From Saprospiraceae bacterium (lineage in GTDB: Bacteria; Bacteroidota; Bacteroidia; Chitinophagales; Saprospiraceae), in assembly GCA_016714445.1 (NCBI GenBank), contig JADJNF010000001.1, forward strand, positions 496,001 through 560,000: a DNA stretch of 64,000 bases, in the 5' to 3' direction. Below are positions 41,284-49,965 of the stretch, piece after piece (the stretch's first letter is position 1; every line of letters begins with the position of its first letter). Under the pieces are notes generated by a model, which had not been told where the DNA came from, made no database searches, and saw nothing but the letters and a program-made list of their open reading frames with translations. The position numbers and the translations under genes were made by a program.

Positions 41284-42117
41284 TCAGGACAATTTTTTGA
41301 TTCCTTCTGGTGTAATTTCAATATAACGTTGTTTAAAAAGGTTTCCAATACTTTGTTTGAACACTTTTTTACTCATGCCAAAGATGTTGTATATGATTTC
41401 GGGGTCAGTTTTGTCGTTATAAGGCAAAAATCCTCCTGATTTTTCTATTGCATTTAAAATTAGTTGGGCAAAACTATCGATTTTTGTGTATCCTATTTTA
41501 TCAAGCGTCAAATCAATTTTGTCGTCATCTCTGATCTTTTTTATATACCCCTTCATCTTTTGACCATTACTGATCTTTCGGAAAATTTCGTTTTTATAGA
41601 TCACTCCGATATGTTGGTTATTAATAATAGCCTTATATCCTACATCTGTCAAAGTCCATATGAGTAGATCAACTTCCTGATTAATAGTGTATTCAGGTTT
41701 TTCTTTATTGATAAATTTTTCGAGTTTCATACTGCCTGTAATCCGATCTGTGATCTTATCAATGTACACATGAACAACATATGACTTACCTTCTTCCATC
41801 TTTACCTTTTGCTCACTGAATGGTACAAGCAACTCTTTGCTCAGTCCCCAATCCAAAAAAGCACCTACATTTTCAATTTTATTTACTTTTAAGTAAGCAA
41901 AATCACCCACCTGGGCAAAAGGAATTTCAGTAGTGGCCAGCAATCGCTCTTCACCATCCAGATAGACCATAACATCGATAGTATCTCCTATTTTCATATC
42001 AGGAAAAATATACCTCTTAGGCATCAGTATTTCCCCAAGATTTTCTCCATCAAGATAAAAGCCAAAATCTACTTTTCTGACTATTTTTAGATGATTAATT
42101 TGTCCTAATTGTGCCAC
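41284..42117 (-). CDS. cvfB: S1 RNA-binding domain protein, CvfB family
   Basis: This 277-residue protein has tandem S1-type OB folds. The first (about 1-65) has VDFGFYLDGENLGEILMP; the second (about 70-130) has KVNKIENVGAFLDWGLSKELLVP; the third (about 140-210) has YKAIINNQHIGVIYKNEIF. A C-terminal winged-helix region follows (GFLPYNDKTDPEIIYNIFG). Length and order match CvfB (YitL) proteins, RNA-binding regulators in other bacteria. It is a single gene facing yajC. Confidence 0.88.
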   Translation of the reverse strand: MAQLGQINHLKIVRKVDFGFYLDGENLGEILMPKRYIFPDMKIGDTIDVMVYLDGEERLLATTEIPFAQVGDFAYLKVNKIENVGAFLDWGLSKELLVPFSEQKVKMEEGKSYVVHVYIDKITDRITGSMKLEKFINKEKPEYTINQEVDLLIWTLTDVGYKAIINNQHIGVIYKNEIFRKISNGQKMKGYIKKIRDDDKIDLTLDKIGYTKIDSFAQLILNAIEKSGGFLPYNDKTDPEIIYNIFGMSKKVFKQSIGNLFKQRYIEITPEGIKKLS

Positions 42118-42160
42118 TTAAACCATTTATATTAAAAAAATACCATGTTGTCCATAAAGA

Positions 42161-42168
42161 CAAAGATA
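42161..42168 (-). promoter_or_regulatory. Candidate -7 box (CAAAGATA, minus strand) of the CvfB-like gene
   Basis: It reads TATCTTTG on the minus strand, 44 bases before the ATG at 42117. Confidence 0.45.
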
Positions 42169-42282
42169 GTAAAAAGTTTATTATAGTGTGATTTTCTTTA
42201 TTATGCCTTTTGACAATCCAAAAATTATCTTAAAACAATAGCAAACTACAAATGAAAATTAAATAAGCTTTACTGGCGCATA

Positions 42283-42314
42283 AAAAAGGGCAGAAATAAA
42301 TTCCTGCCCTTTTT
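42283..42314 (-). terminator. Rho-independent-type terminator after the OmpA-like gene
   Basis: AAAAAGGGCAG (42283-42293) pairs perfectly with CTGCCCTTTTT (42304-42314) around a 10-base loop, 20 bases past the stop at 42335. The A/T flanks make it usable on either strand. Confidence 0.85.
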
Positions 42315-42334
42315 AAAATTTACCAAAATATGGA

Positions 42335-43255
42335 TTATTTCTGGCCTTTTGGGGCTTCCATTAATTTAAAGAATTGGTCTAGTTTAGGAAGAACAATGAT
42401 TTCAGTTCTTCTGTTCTCAGCTCTTCCTGCTGCATTGGCATTGGAAGCTTTAGGAACAAACTCTGACCTTCCGCCTGCTGTCATTCTGGTCGGATTAACT
42501 TTATACTTTGTCTGAAGAGTTCTTACAACAGCCGTTGCTCTTTTTGCACTTAGGTCCCAGTTGTCATTCAAACACTCATTAGCAATCGGAACATTATCTG
42601 TATGACCTTCAACAAGAATATCAAGATCACTCTGATCATTAAGTATACCTGCAATTTTTGCAAGTACCTTGTCTGCTCCTGAATTAATAGTTGCCGATGC
42701 TGTCTTAAACAACATATTGTCAGACAATGAGATATACACTACTCCTTTTTTCACTTCAATGGATACATCACTATCATTAAAGTCGCTGAGTGATTTTTTA
42801 AGATTCAAAGCAAGTGCAAGATTTACTGAATCTTTATACTGCATAGTCTTAGTCAAATCCTTGATATACTGGCTTTGCTGACTAATCGCCTCAAGTGACT
42901 TTTTAATACTTTCAGCACCGGATTTATTTATTACTGAAGCTGTATTCAATTGGTCAAGTAAGCTATTTTGACTGCTTCTCATCACTAAAAGCTGATCTTC
43001 TAAGGATTTGAGTTTTACATTAGCAGAAGCCAACTCATCATTCGCTTTTTTCAAATTGGCATTCGCCATTTCAAGTTTTTTGGTAAGATCCAAAACCTGG
43101 CCTTCCAGTTCCTTATTTCTTTCTTCACATCTGGACAATAAGTTTTTATGTGCTTCTAATGCTGCATTAGCTTCATTTAGTTTTTTCTTACTTACACAAC
43201 CTGATGCCATGATCAAAGATGTAAATACAATAATTGAAATTTTAAAGTATCGCAT
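42335..43255 (-). CDS. OmpA-family lipoprotein with coiled coil
   Basis: This 306-residue protein has a lipoprotein signal ending in the lipobox MASGC (Cys 20). A long coiled coil follows (about 25-110, rich in LEGQVLDLTKKLEMAN-like heptads), then the OmpA/Pal peptidoglycan-binding domain (about 180-298; LVEGHTDNVPI, NWDLSAKRATAVVRTL, AENRRTEIIV). It anchors the envelope to peptidoglycan across the periplasm. It has its own terminator and seems monocistronic. Confidence 0.93.
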   Translation of the reverse strand: MRYFKISIIVFTSLIMASGCVSKKKLNEANAALEAHKNLLSRCEERNKELEGQVLDLTKKLEMANANLKKANDELASANVKLKSLEDQLLVMRSSQNSLLDQLNTASVINKSGAESIKKSLEAISQQSQYIKDLTKTMQYKDSVNLALALNLKKSLSDFNDSDVSIEVKKGVVYISLSDNMLFKTASATINSGADKVLAKIAGILNDQSDLDILVEGHTDNVPIANECLNDNWDLSAKRATAVVRTLQTKYKVNPTRMTAGGRSEFVPKASNANAAGRAENRRTEIIVLPKLDQFFKLMEAPKGQK

Positions 43256-43534
43256 AATAATTATATTTTAGGTTTACGAAATCGGGTGCAAAGAAAACAA
43301 TTTATCCCCAACTAAAAAAAATACAACAACATGAATTTGCAAAAATTCTATTTTTATAATGTTTTTATAACATTTTCAGCTTTTTATATTCCAATGTTAT
43401 ATTTATCTCATGACATTGGATATATTTACTCTGAATTTGCAGAAACATTAAGATAACCCGCACAATTAATTGTGAACCTTGGCGGTGCTCATTAATACTG
43501 AGGCCGCCAATTTTTCATCATTTGATCATACAAT
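43256..43534. promoter_or_regulatory. Divergent spacer with a strong hairpin and T-run before the MBL gene
   Basis: TTGGCGG (43479-43485) pairs with CCGCCAA (43504-43510), with an inner CTC/GAG pairing, followed by TTTTTC (43511-43516), only 19 bases before the ATG at 43535. This is terminator-shaped on the plus strand, yet no plus-strand gene lies just upstream. It may end a short leader or small RNA. The rest of the spacer shows nothing clear. Confidence 0.5.
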
Positions 43535-44350
43535 ATGAAAATACAATTTAAACATAATGGAATTACCGTGTTCGAAAGCAGTTTGTATAGAACCACCACT
43601 ACCATCATAGAATTGGGTGAATCAATTTTAATCATAGATCCAAACTGGCTACCGATAGAAATTGAATATTTACAAAATTATATCACACTGAATTACAATG
43701 ATCATCAAAAATATTTACTCTTCACACATTCAGATTTTGATCATATCCTTGGGTATGGTGCTTTTCCCGGAGCAAAAGTAATTGCATCGGTTGCCTTTGT
43801 GAAAAATGAAAATAAAAATGAGATTCTGGATCAAATACTGGAATTTGACCGTAAATACTATATTTCCAGAAATTACCCTATTGTTTATCCTGCTACAGAT
43901 ATTGTCATAGAAAAGGATTACTATTCTTATTCTATCGAAAATTTTGAATGCATTTTTTTCAATGCACCTGGACATTCAAAGGATGGGTTATTTATGATAA
44001 TTCCAGAAAAAAATCTTTGGGTTGCCGGCGATTATTTAAGCAATATTGAAATACCTCTCATCGATGATAATTTCGAAAGTTACACAACAACCTTAAAAAA
44101 AGCAATGGAAATATTCACTGAATTTAGTGATGTACACATTTTAATACAAGGACATGGCGATATTACTAAAGAAAGAGCAGAAATACAGCAAAGAATTGAG
44201 AATGATACATCTTATCTAAAAATGTTAAAAAAATATTCTCTAAATCCCAACCAGATTGATCTGATAGAGCTGGAAAAATTTGTCCTTAAATACGCAAATA
44301 ATACCGAACTATTAGATGCCAATAAAAACAATATAAGACAACTGAAATAA
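43535..44350 (+). CDS. Metallo-beta-lactamase-fold hydrolase
   Basis: This 271-residue protein has the metal-binding motif THSDFDHILG (H-x-D-x-D-H, about 65-72), a later His in NAPGHSKDGLFM (about 148), the Asp in WVAGDYLSN (about 170) and the final His in IQGHGDI (about 208). This is the standard ligand order of the fold. Family members hydrolyse thioesters, lactones or phosphoesters, and the substrate here cannot be told. It is a single gene behind a terminator-like hairpin. Confidence 0.88.
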   Translation: MKIQFKHNGITVFESSLYRTTTTIIELGESILIIDPNWLPIEIEYLQNYITLNYNDHQKYLLFTHSDFDHILGYGAFPGAKVIASVAFVKNENKNEILDQILEFDRKYYISRNYPIVYPATDIVIEKDYYSYSIENFECIFFNAPGHSKDGLFMIIPEKNLWVAGDYLSNIEIPLIDDNFESYTTTLKKAMEIFTEFSDVHILIQGHGDITKERAEIQQRIENDTSYLKMLKKYSLNPNQIDLIELEKFVLKYANNTELLDANKNNIRQLK

Positions 44351-44459
44351 AATCCAGACCACTTCACATTGGAAATTTCAACTTGATACAAGAGAAAGAT
44401 GAAAAAACCAAGATTGAATGTAATATTATAAAGGTCTGAAATTTTCTTATTACTTTTTT

Positions 44460-47400
44460 CTAAACATGTTTTATATTTCTCCATTTTATGAATGCCAATA
44501 AACTGATTCCCCCAAGAATTATCGCAGTGTAATAGACAGCAGGTGGAATAGGAACGGGATCACCTGCCGCATAGGAATGTAACCCTGATAGATAGTAATT
44601 GACCCCAAAATAGGTCATGATTACTGTGGCAAAGCCAAAAAGAGATGCAAAATTGAAAGCATAGACACTTTGCAATCCGGGAATAAATCTCATATGCAAT
44701 ATAAAGGCATACACCAGAATGGTCACCAAAGCCCAGGTTTCTTTAGCATCCCATCCCCAGTATCTACCCCAGGATTCATTGGCCCAAACACCTCCAAGAT
44801 ATGTACCCACACTAACCATAAATAATCCTCCCAATAATGTGATCTCACTAATGATGGTCAATTCTTTTATCGTTCTATATATATTTTCCTTATTTTTATC
44901 ATTGGTAATAATCATCAACACAAGATTAAGCATACCGATTACCGCTCCCAACATGAGGAAACCATAACTGCCCGCTTCCAATGATACATGAATGGTCAGC
45001 CAGTAGGATTTGAGTACCGGAACCAATGGAGTGATCTCCGGATCCAACCAACTCATACCCGCTACCAATAAAATGGTGGCAGCCAGCACCGTAGTTGCAG
45101 CCATACCGCCCAACGATTTTCTGGAAAAGAACAATCCCGCCAGCATGGTTGTCCAGGAGATATAAATCATGGATTCATAGCCATTGCTCCACGGGGCTCT
45201 GCCGGATACGTACCATCGCAATCCTAATCCAACCGTATGAAATAAAAATAAGACTAAAATGATATAGAATGCCCATAGTGTGTACTTTCCAACATCTGAT
45301 TTCACATTGAAAACAGAATAAAAAAAGAAGCCCAATAATACAAGGCTCAATATTCCATAAACATTCCTCAGGCGACCGAAAACGTCCAAACTATTCAGGA
45401 GAAGTTCAGCTTTTATCTTTGATGAAGATGGAATGATATGACTACCTTTACTCTGCTGAATTTCAGACAATTGCTTCAATGTTGATTCTGCGTTACTATA
45501 ATCTCCTGTTTTACTGCTTTCGCTGACAGAAAGTAAATATGACGAAAATACTTCAAACATATCCAAAACTTCTGATGGTGGCATTTTCATTTCCCTCACA
45601 TCTGCGGGTGATATCCATGTATTCGCTGGATCATCTGGAACCGGGAATATTTTTAATAATCTACCTGAAAAAATCATATTGGCAATGTTCACTTTTTCGT
45701 CCAATTTAATTACAGCTTTCTCAAATGTACCCTGATCCTTTGGATTTACAGATTGAGACTGCCTCACAGCTTCTCTCAGCAAATACTGGCCTTCGTTATT
45801 AAATAATTGCCTGTAACTGATCAGCTTTTCGTTTGTTCCCAGAATTTTCTGAACTTCAGGATGCATTCCGATGTGAAGGAGTGGTACATTTTCCCACTTT
45901 TCAGGTGACTTCATCATGGACAAAAATATTTGATCAGAAGTCATTCCAAAAAGACTCTCTTTTTTAGCAATTTTCCGCAATACTTCACCAGTTAGGGTAT
46001 TAACCGGCTTGAATCTCCCCCTATGATCCTGCACCAGAAGGCGACCAAATTCAGCAGCATGTGCTTCACTTACATCAGCTACCGGTGGAGCTGACTGAGC
46101 TTTGGTATCGGAAATCATAAAAAATGACAAAAAAGACATCACTACAATCGCTGAAAAAGTAGTTTTATTTTTTTCATGATCCAATTTTTTTATTAGTGCA
46201 GTAAAACGGCTGTTTCTACTAAAAAATGTCATCATCATTCCAATAGTCAATAAAATGTAGCCAATATATGAAACCCAAGTCCCCCAAAAGTCATGATTAA
46301 CACTTAAATATGTCCCTTGTTCATCCTGATCAAATGACGACTGGAAAAACCTGTAACCACCGTAGTCAAGAATATTATTCATATAAATTCTAAAGTCTTT
46401 ATTAACCCCTTTGGCAGGATCTGCTAATGTAACTTCGCTGGCATAAGAAGATGGATTATCTGTACCTGGATATCTCTCCATAATAAAATCTCTAAGCTTT
46501 AAAGAAAATGGAACTTTGATTTGTTTTGCCCCATAACTGACTGCCATCTGTACATCCCCAAAATCAGCCACTTTTGCTTGTCCTTCATCTCCTTTTCGAC
46601 CGGTTACGACAATTTCCTTATTTATGCCATTATTTGAAATTTCAAGCAATAGACCTGCCATGCTTTCATTTTTCATTTTTTGATCACCAGATGCAAGGGT
46701 TACTTTTGCAGAAGATCGAAAATCACCTATTACAAAACCTGAATTATTCCAAATATACATAGATCTTAACATTAATGGACGATAATCTGACGGCACAATG
46801 GTATCCGTTTTTTGAGTTGCCATGACTGTTTGAATCACCGGAACATCTGTTGAAAATAAAAGTGAGTCATTACGTACAGTAACATTAAATGCATTTGGAA
46901 GCAATTGATCAGTAAAATTGAAATTCACACCATTAATATTTACTTTATCTCCTTGATATACAAAAATCTCTTCTCTCCCACCCTTACCAGCAACTACAAC
47001 TTTCATAGCAGGTTTTCCACCTTCAGTTTCTTCTATTTTTTCGATTGGATTGGGGATAAATTGTTTTAGCTTAACAGATAACATATTTGGTCCTATCTGG
47101 TATTGGCCTGAAAAATCATTGTTTCCCAGTGTAGAGAAGTACACCGGTTCATCAAAAGAATACGACTTTCCTCCAAATAATAGTTTAAATTTCAAAAAAC
47201 TTTCTGTCGATAAAAAATAATCAGACGATTTCCCTTCTCGAATATGCATCATACCTTCATAACCAAAATATCTGGTAATCCCGGCACCCAAAATAATAAT
47301 GATAATAGCACCATGGAAGGTAAGTGAAGCCCACTTTTTCTGCTGTATCATCCTGAATCTGAAAATATTGGCCAAAATAGTACCTCCAAATAAAATCAAA

Positions 47401-47585
47401 AGAAGCTCAAACCACCTTGATTTAAAAATCATATCCTGAGCTGAACTTGTACCAAAATCGTTTTCAATAAAAGTAGCCACACCTATTGCGATTGCAAAAA
47501 TCAGCATATATAATCCCGCTGCCCTTGTAGAAAAAATATTGTTGTAAATTTTGTTTGCTAAATCACTCAATTTCATGAATTTCAC
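44460..47585 (-). CDS. Cytochrome c biogenesis fusion protein ResB-CcsA
   Basis: This 1041-residue inner-membrane protein attaches haem to exported c-type cytochromes (system II). The N-terminal ResB part has four spans and a large periplasmic loop (about 20-500; AGLYMLIFAIAIGVATFIEN, LTFHGAIIIIILGAGITRY). A linker follows, then CcsA (about 700-1041) with the haem-handling motif WGRYWGWDAKETW (about 940) and multiple spans. The ResB-CcsA fusion is common in Bacteroidota. Start at 47585 or at the second Met (47576). A -7 box lies 15 bases upstream. Confidence 0.93.
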   Translation of the reverse strand: MKFMKLSDLANKIYNNIFSTRAAGLYMLIFAIAIGVATFIENDFGTSSAQDMIFKSRWFELLLILFGGTILANIFRFRMIQQKKWASLTFHGAIIIIILGAGITRYFGYEGMMHIREGKSSDYFLSTESFLKFKLLFGGKSYSFDEPVYFSTLGNNDFSGQYQIGPNMLSVKLKQFIPNPIEKIEETEGGKPAMKVVVAGKGGREEIFVYQGDKVNINGVNFNFTDQLLPNAFNVTVRNDSLLFSTDVPVIQTVMATQKTDTIVPSDYRPLMLRSMYIWNNSGFVIGDFRSSAKVTLASGDQKMKNESMAGLLLEISNNGINKEIVVTGRKGDEGQAKVADFGDVQMAVSYGAKQIKVPFSLKLRDFIMERYPGTDNPSSYASEVTLADPAKGVNKDFRIYMNNILDYGGYRFFQSSFDQDEQGTYLSVNHDFWGTWVSYIGYILLTIGMMMTFFSRNSRFTALIKKLDHEKNKTTFSAIVVMSFLSFFMISDTKAQSAPPVADVSEAHAAEFGRLLVQDHRGRFKPVNTLTGEVLRKIAKKESLFGMTSDQIFLSMMKSPEKWENVPLLHIGMHPEVQKILGTNEKLISYRQLFNNEGQYLLREAVRQSQSVNPKDQGTFEKAVIKLDEKVNIANMIFSGRLLKIFPVPDDPANTWISPADVREMKMPPSEVLDMFEVFSSYLLSVSESSKTGDYSNAESTLKQLSEIQQSKGSHIIPSSSKIKAELLLNSLDVFGRLRNVYGILSLVLLGFFFYSVFNVKSDVGKYTLWAFYIILVLFLFHTVGLGLRWYVSGRAPWSNGYESMIYISWTTMLAGLFFSRKSLGGMAATTVLAATILLVAGMSWLDPEITPLVPVLKSYWLTIHVSLEAGSYGFLMLGAVIGMLNLVLMIITNDKNKENIYRTIKELTIISEITLLGGLFMVSVGTYLGGVWANESWGRYWGWDAKETWALVTILVYAFILHMRFIPGLQSVYAFNFASLFGFATVIMTYFGVNYYLSGLHSYAAGDPVPIPPAVYYTAIILGGISLLAFIKWRNIKHV

Positions 47586-47599
47586 TCATTTATTTATCA

Positions 47600-47607
47600 C
47601 AAATTTA
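47600..47607 (-). promoter_or_regulatory. Candidate -7 box (CAAATTTA, minus strand) of the ResB-CcsA gene
   Basis: It reads TAAATTTG on the minus strand, 15 bases before the start at 47585. If used, the leader is very short and would favour the second Met (47576). Confidence 0.4.
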
Positions 47608-47812
47608 GTTATTTTAATGGTTTGAAAACAAAAATAATGTTGAACAGGAAATTTTTCTTGTTGAAATGGAGCATTTTTTTAGAGTTCGATAAATATTAGT
47701 TTCCACCAAGTGACGGAATATTTTTAGCATCGTAAAGTAGAAGTGATCATGATTTATCTCTAAAACAGGTTATTAATGGAGCTAAATCGAATTATTAGTC
47801 TGTCAAACACAA

Positions 47813-48580
47813 TTACAAAATATTCCGTCTGATAAACACAAATAATAAAATCAAAATACTATATCCAATAAAAAATGGAATAATACAAGTACTCCAGCCA
47901 ACAATCAACATAACACCCATTATAAGCAACTGAAAACCAAGTCCATAAATAGAAATACATGTCATAAACCAGGAAGGAAAAGATTTTGATTTGTATGCTT
48001 TGGGATCAAGAAGTTGAATTGTTTTGTCAAATACAAAATACAGAGCATTAAAAACATGATAAAGAATATAGACGGTTTTTTGATTTTCTCCAGGGAAAGC
48101 CTGGGGTACTTTTTGTTCAAATATCTTGCTTGTCATATCACTGCCAGATGTTGCATTCCTTAAAATAACATAGTAATAATTGTACAAACTGCACTGTAAC
48201 TGCATGGACAGATATGCAACTACCATTAAATAAAAAGAACTTTCAGTCACACAATAAATTGCAAGAAGAAATAAAAAATTGAGAATGCTGTCAAATATAG
48301 AATCCAGATATCTACCTGTATAGGATGGTGTTTTTTTCAATCTGGCCAATTCTCCATCTACCGCATCAATTATAGATTTAAGAATAAGGAAAAAAGCAGC
48401 AAACCAATAATATCCGAATAGGATGGAACAAATAGCTGCAATACCACATAATCCAAAAACCAGGGTCACCTGGACAGGAGTTACATTGGTCTCAGATAGA
48501 TAGTTAGCCCACCATCGTGCCGCTGGTCTGCCGTAATCTGACAAGTCAAAAAATTTGTTTTCAGCAGCTAATTTTGACAT
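47813..48580 (-). CDS. CDP-alcohol phosphatidyltransferase family protein
   Basis: This 255-residue protein starts from ATG 48580 (MSKLAAENKFFDLSDYGR). It carries the full family signature D-G-x2-A-R-x8-G-x3-D-x3-D in VDGELARLKK..TGRYLDSIFDS (about 92-115) and about six membrane spans. The family makes phospholipid headgroups from CDP-diacylglycerol or a CDP-alcohol; the headgroup cannot be told from this sequence. It is monocistronic. A candidate -7 box (CAAAGATA) is at 48746-48753. Confidence 0.9.
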   Translation of the reverse strand: MSKLAAENKFFDLSDYGRPAARWWANYLSETNVTPVQVTLVFGLCGIAAICSILFGYYWFAAFFLILKSIIDAVDGELARLKKTPSYTGRYLDSIFDSILNFLFLLAIYCVTESSFYLMVVAYLSMQLQCSLYNYYYVILRNATSGSDMTSKIFEQKVPQAFPGENQKTVYILYHVFNALYFVFDKTIQLLDPKAYKSKSFPSWFMTCISIYGLGFQLLIMGVMLIVGWSTCIIPFFIGYSILILLFVFIRRNIL

Positions 48581-48948
48581 TATTATTGGAAAGAAATACT
48601 TTAAAAGACTTGATACAAAATACAACTTGAATATAGTTGCTTTTCGCTGGTATTCAATTTAAAGTATTGATTATCTTTTTTTATAGAGAAGATGAGATGA
48701 CCAATATAGGTCAGGATATTTGAATTAATCCCAGGATTATGGAGACAAAGATATTGATTATATCATTAGTTATGGTCTTTTCGCCAACCAATTAATTTTT
48801 AGTATTAATATTAAGTCGATCGGATAAACTTCATCATTTCGCAAAAAGTATTATCCTAACATTCTAAATAATAGTTAAAAAATGTATTTTACACAGACAT
48901 TTTTTCTACATTTGACGTATCTAAACATCATATTCACTCTACTGTTTT
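48581..48948. promoter_or_regulatory. Divergent spacer with -7 boxes for both neighbours
   Basis: CAAAGATA at 48746-48753 (minus strand, TATCTTTG) faces the phosphatidyltransferase gene, about 166 bases from its ATG. TACATTTG at 48907-48914 (plus) lies 35 bases before the CobW gene. No other element is visible. Confidence 0.45.
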
Positions 48949-49926
48949 ATGCCAACAAACAAAATACCAGTATATATCATCACGGGATTTCTGGGATCAG
49001 GTAAAACCACATTTCTAAATCAATTTATTCATTATCAACCGAATAAGCGAATCATTGTCATAGAGAATGAAATAGGCAAAACCAATATTGATGGAGCATT
49101 AATTATTGACAGTGCAGAAGATGTGATGGAACTCACTGCTGGTTGTTTATGTTGTAATCTGAATGAAAAACTATATGATTTGCTTTTTGATCTTGAAAAA
49201 AGAAGAAGCGAATTTGACATATTAATGATAGAAACTACAGGAATAGCAGATCCTTCGGCAGTAGCTGAGACCATTTGGACAGGTGGTTTTATGGGTAAAA
49301 ACTATGAACTCAAAAATACCATCTGCCTGGCTGATGCTTTAAATATGCAACAGAGTCTTGAGAATACGGATGAGGCCAGAAGACAAATGACTTTTTCAGA
49401 TATCGTTTTACTGAATAAATGTGATCTTTCTGATGCTACTAAGATTAAAGATTTGCGAACTCTTATTCGGGCACTCAATCCTTTTGCAAAAATATTTGAA
49501 GGCATTGAAGGTCATTTTTCGCACTCAGAGATTTTGCAATTTTCTGGACAATCCAAAGATAGGACGGAAAAAAAGAATAAAGAAATTTCTAGCCTCCACG
49601 AACATAAACATAAAGGAATACAAACTTTTACATTAGTTTTTGACAGACCTTTTGATTTTGCACATCTCAGACATACGCTTATGTTATTGCTTCATGTAAA
49701 TAAACATCAGATATATCGTATAAAAGGTATTCTTGATATTCCGGATATGGATAACAGAATGATAATTCAGTCGGTATATAAGAGCTATAGAATAGAAGAA
49801 GGTAGTTTATGGGGTGAAAATGAGAAAAGAGAAAGTAAAATTGTTTTTATAGGCAATGACGTGGAAAAAAGCAGCATAGAGAGAGTATTTAATCAATGTC
49901 TGGTAAAAAGTTTCCAAACAACCTGA
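48949..49926 (+). CDS. CobW/COG0523-family GTPase (metallochaperone)
   Basis: This 325-residue G3E GTPase has the P-loop GFLGSGKTTFLNQF (about 12-25), the metal-binding GCLCCNLNEKL (CxCC, about 64-74), Walker B MIETTGIADPS and an NKCD-type base motif (LLNKCDL, about 151). A C-terminal CobW domain (about 225-320; KGIQTFTLVFDRPFD) follows. The family delivers metal ions, often zinc, to client enzymes. The His-rich short segment before the C-terminal domain (EHKHKG) fits metal binding. It lies 39 bases before the S9 peptidase gene. Confidence 0.9.
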   Translation: MPTNKIPVYIITGFLGSGKTTFLNQFIHYQPNKRIIVIENEIGKTNIDGALIIDSAEDVMELTAGCLCCNLNEKLYDLLFDLEKRRSEFDILMIETTGIADPSAVAETIWTGGFMGKNYELKNTICLADALNMQQSLENTDEARRQMTFSDIVLLNKCDLSDATKIKDLRTLIRALNPFAKIFEGIEGHFSHSEILQFSGQSKDRTEKKNKEISSLHEHKHKGIQTFTLVFDRPFDFAHLRHTLMLLLHVNKHQIYRIKGILDIPDMDNRMIIQSVYKSYRIEEGSLWGENEKRESKIVFIGNDVEKSSIERVFNQCLVKSFQTT

Positions 49927-49965
49927 ATGACTAATCAATTATAACCTAAATAATTCAAATATTAT

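Noticed and set aside
41278..41289. TGATCA at the yajC/cvfB junction as a regulatory palindrome
   Set aside because: It is simply the two abutting TGA stop codons of convergent genes.
44212..44484. Short minus-strand frame at the end of the metallo-beta-lactamase-fold gene
   Set aside because: It overlaps both neighbours, has no ribosome binding site that I can see, and its hydrophobic look comes from the AT-rich sequence.
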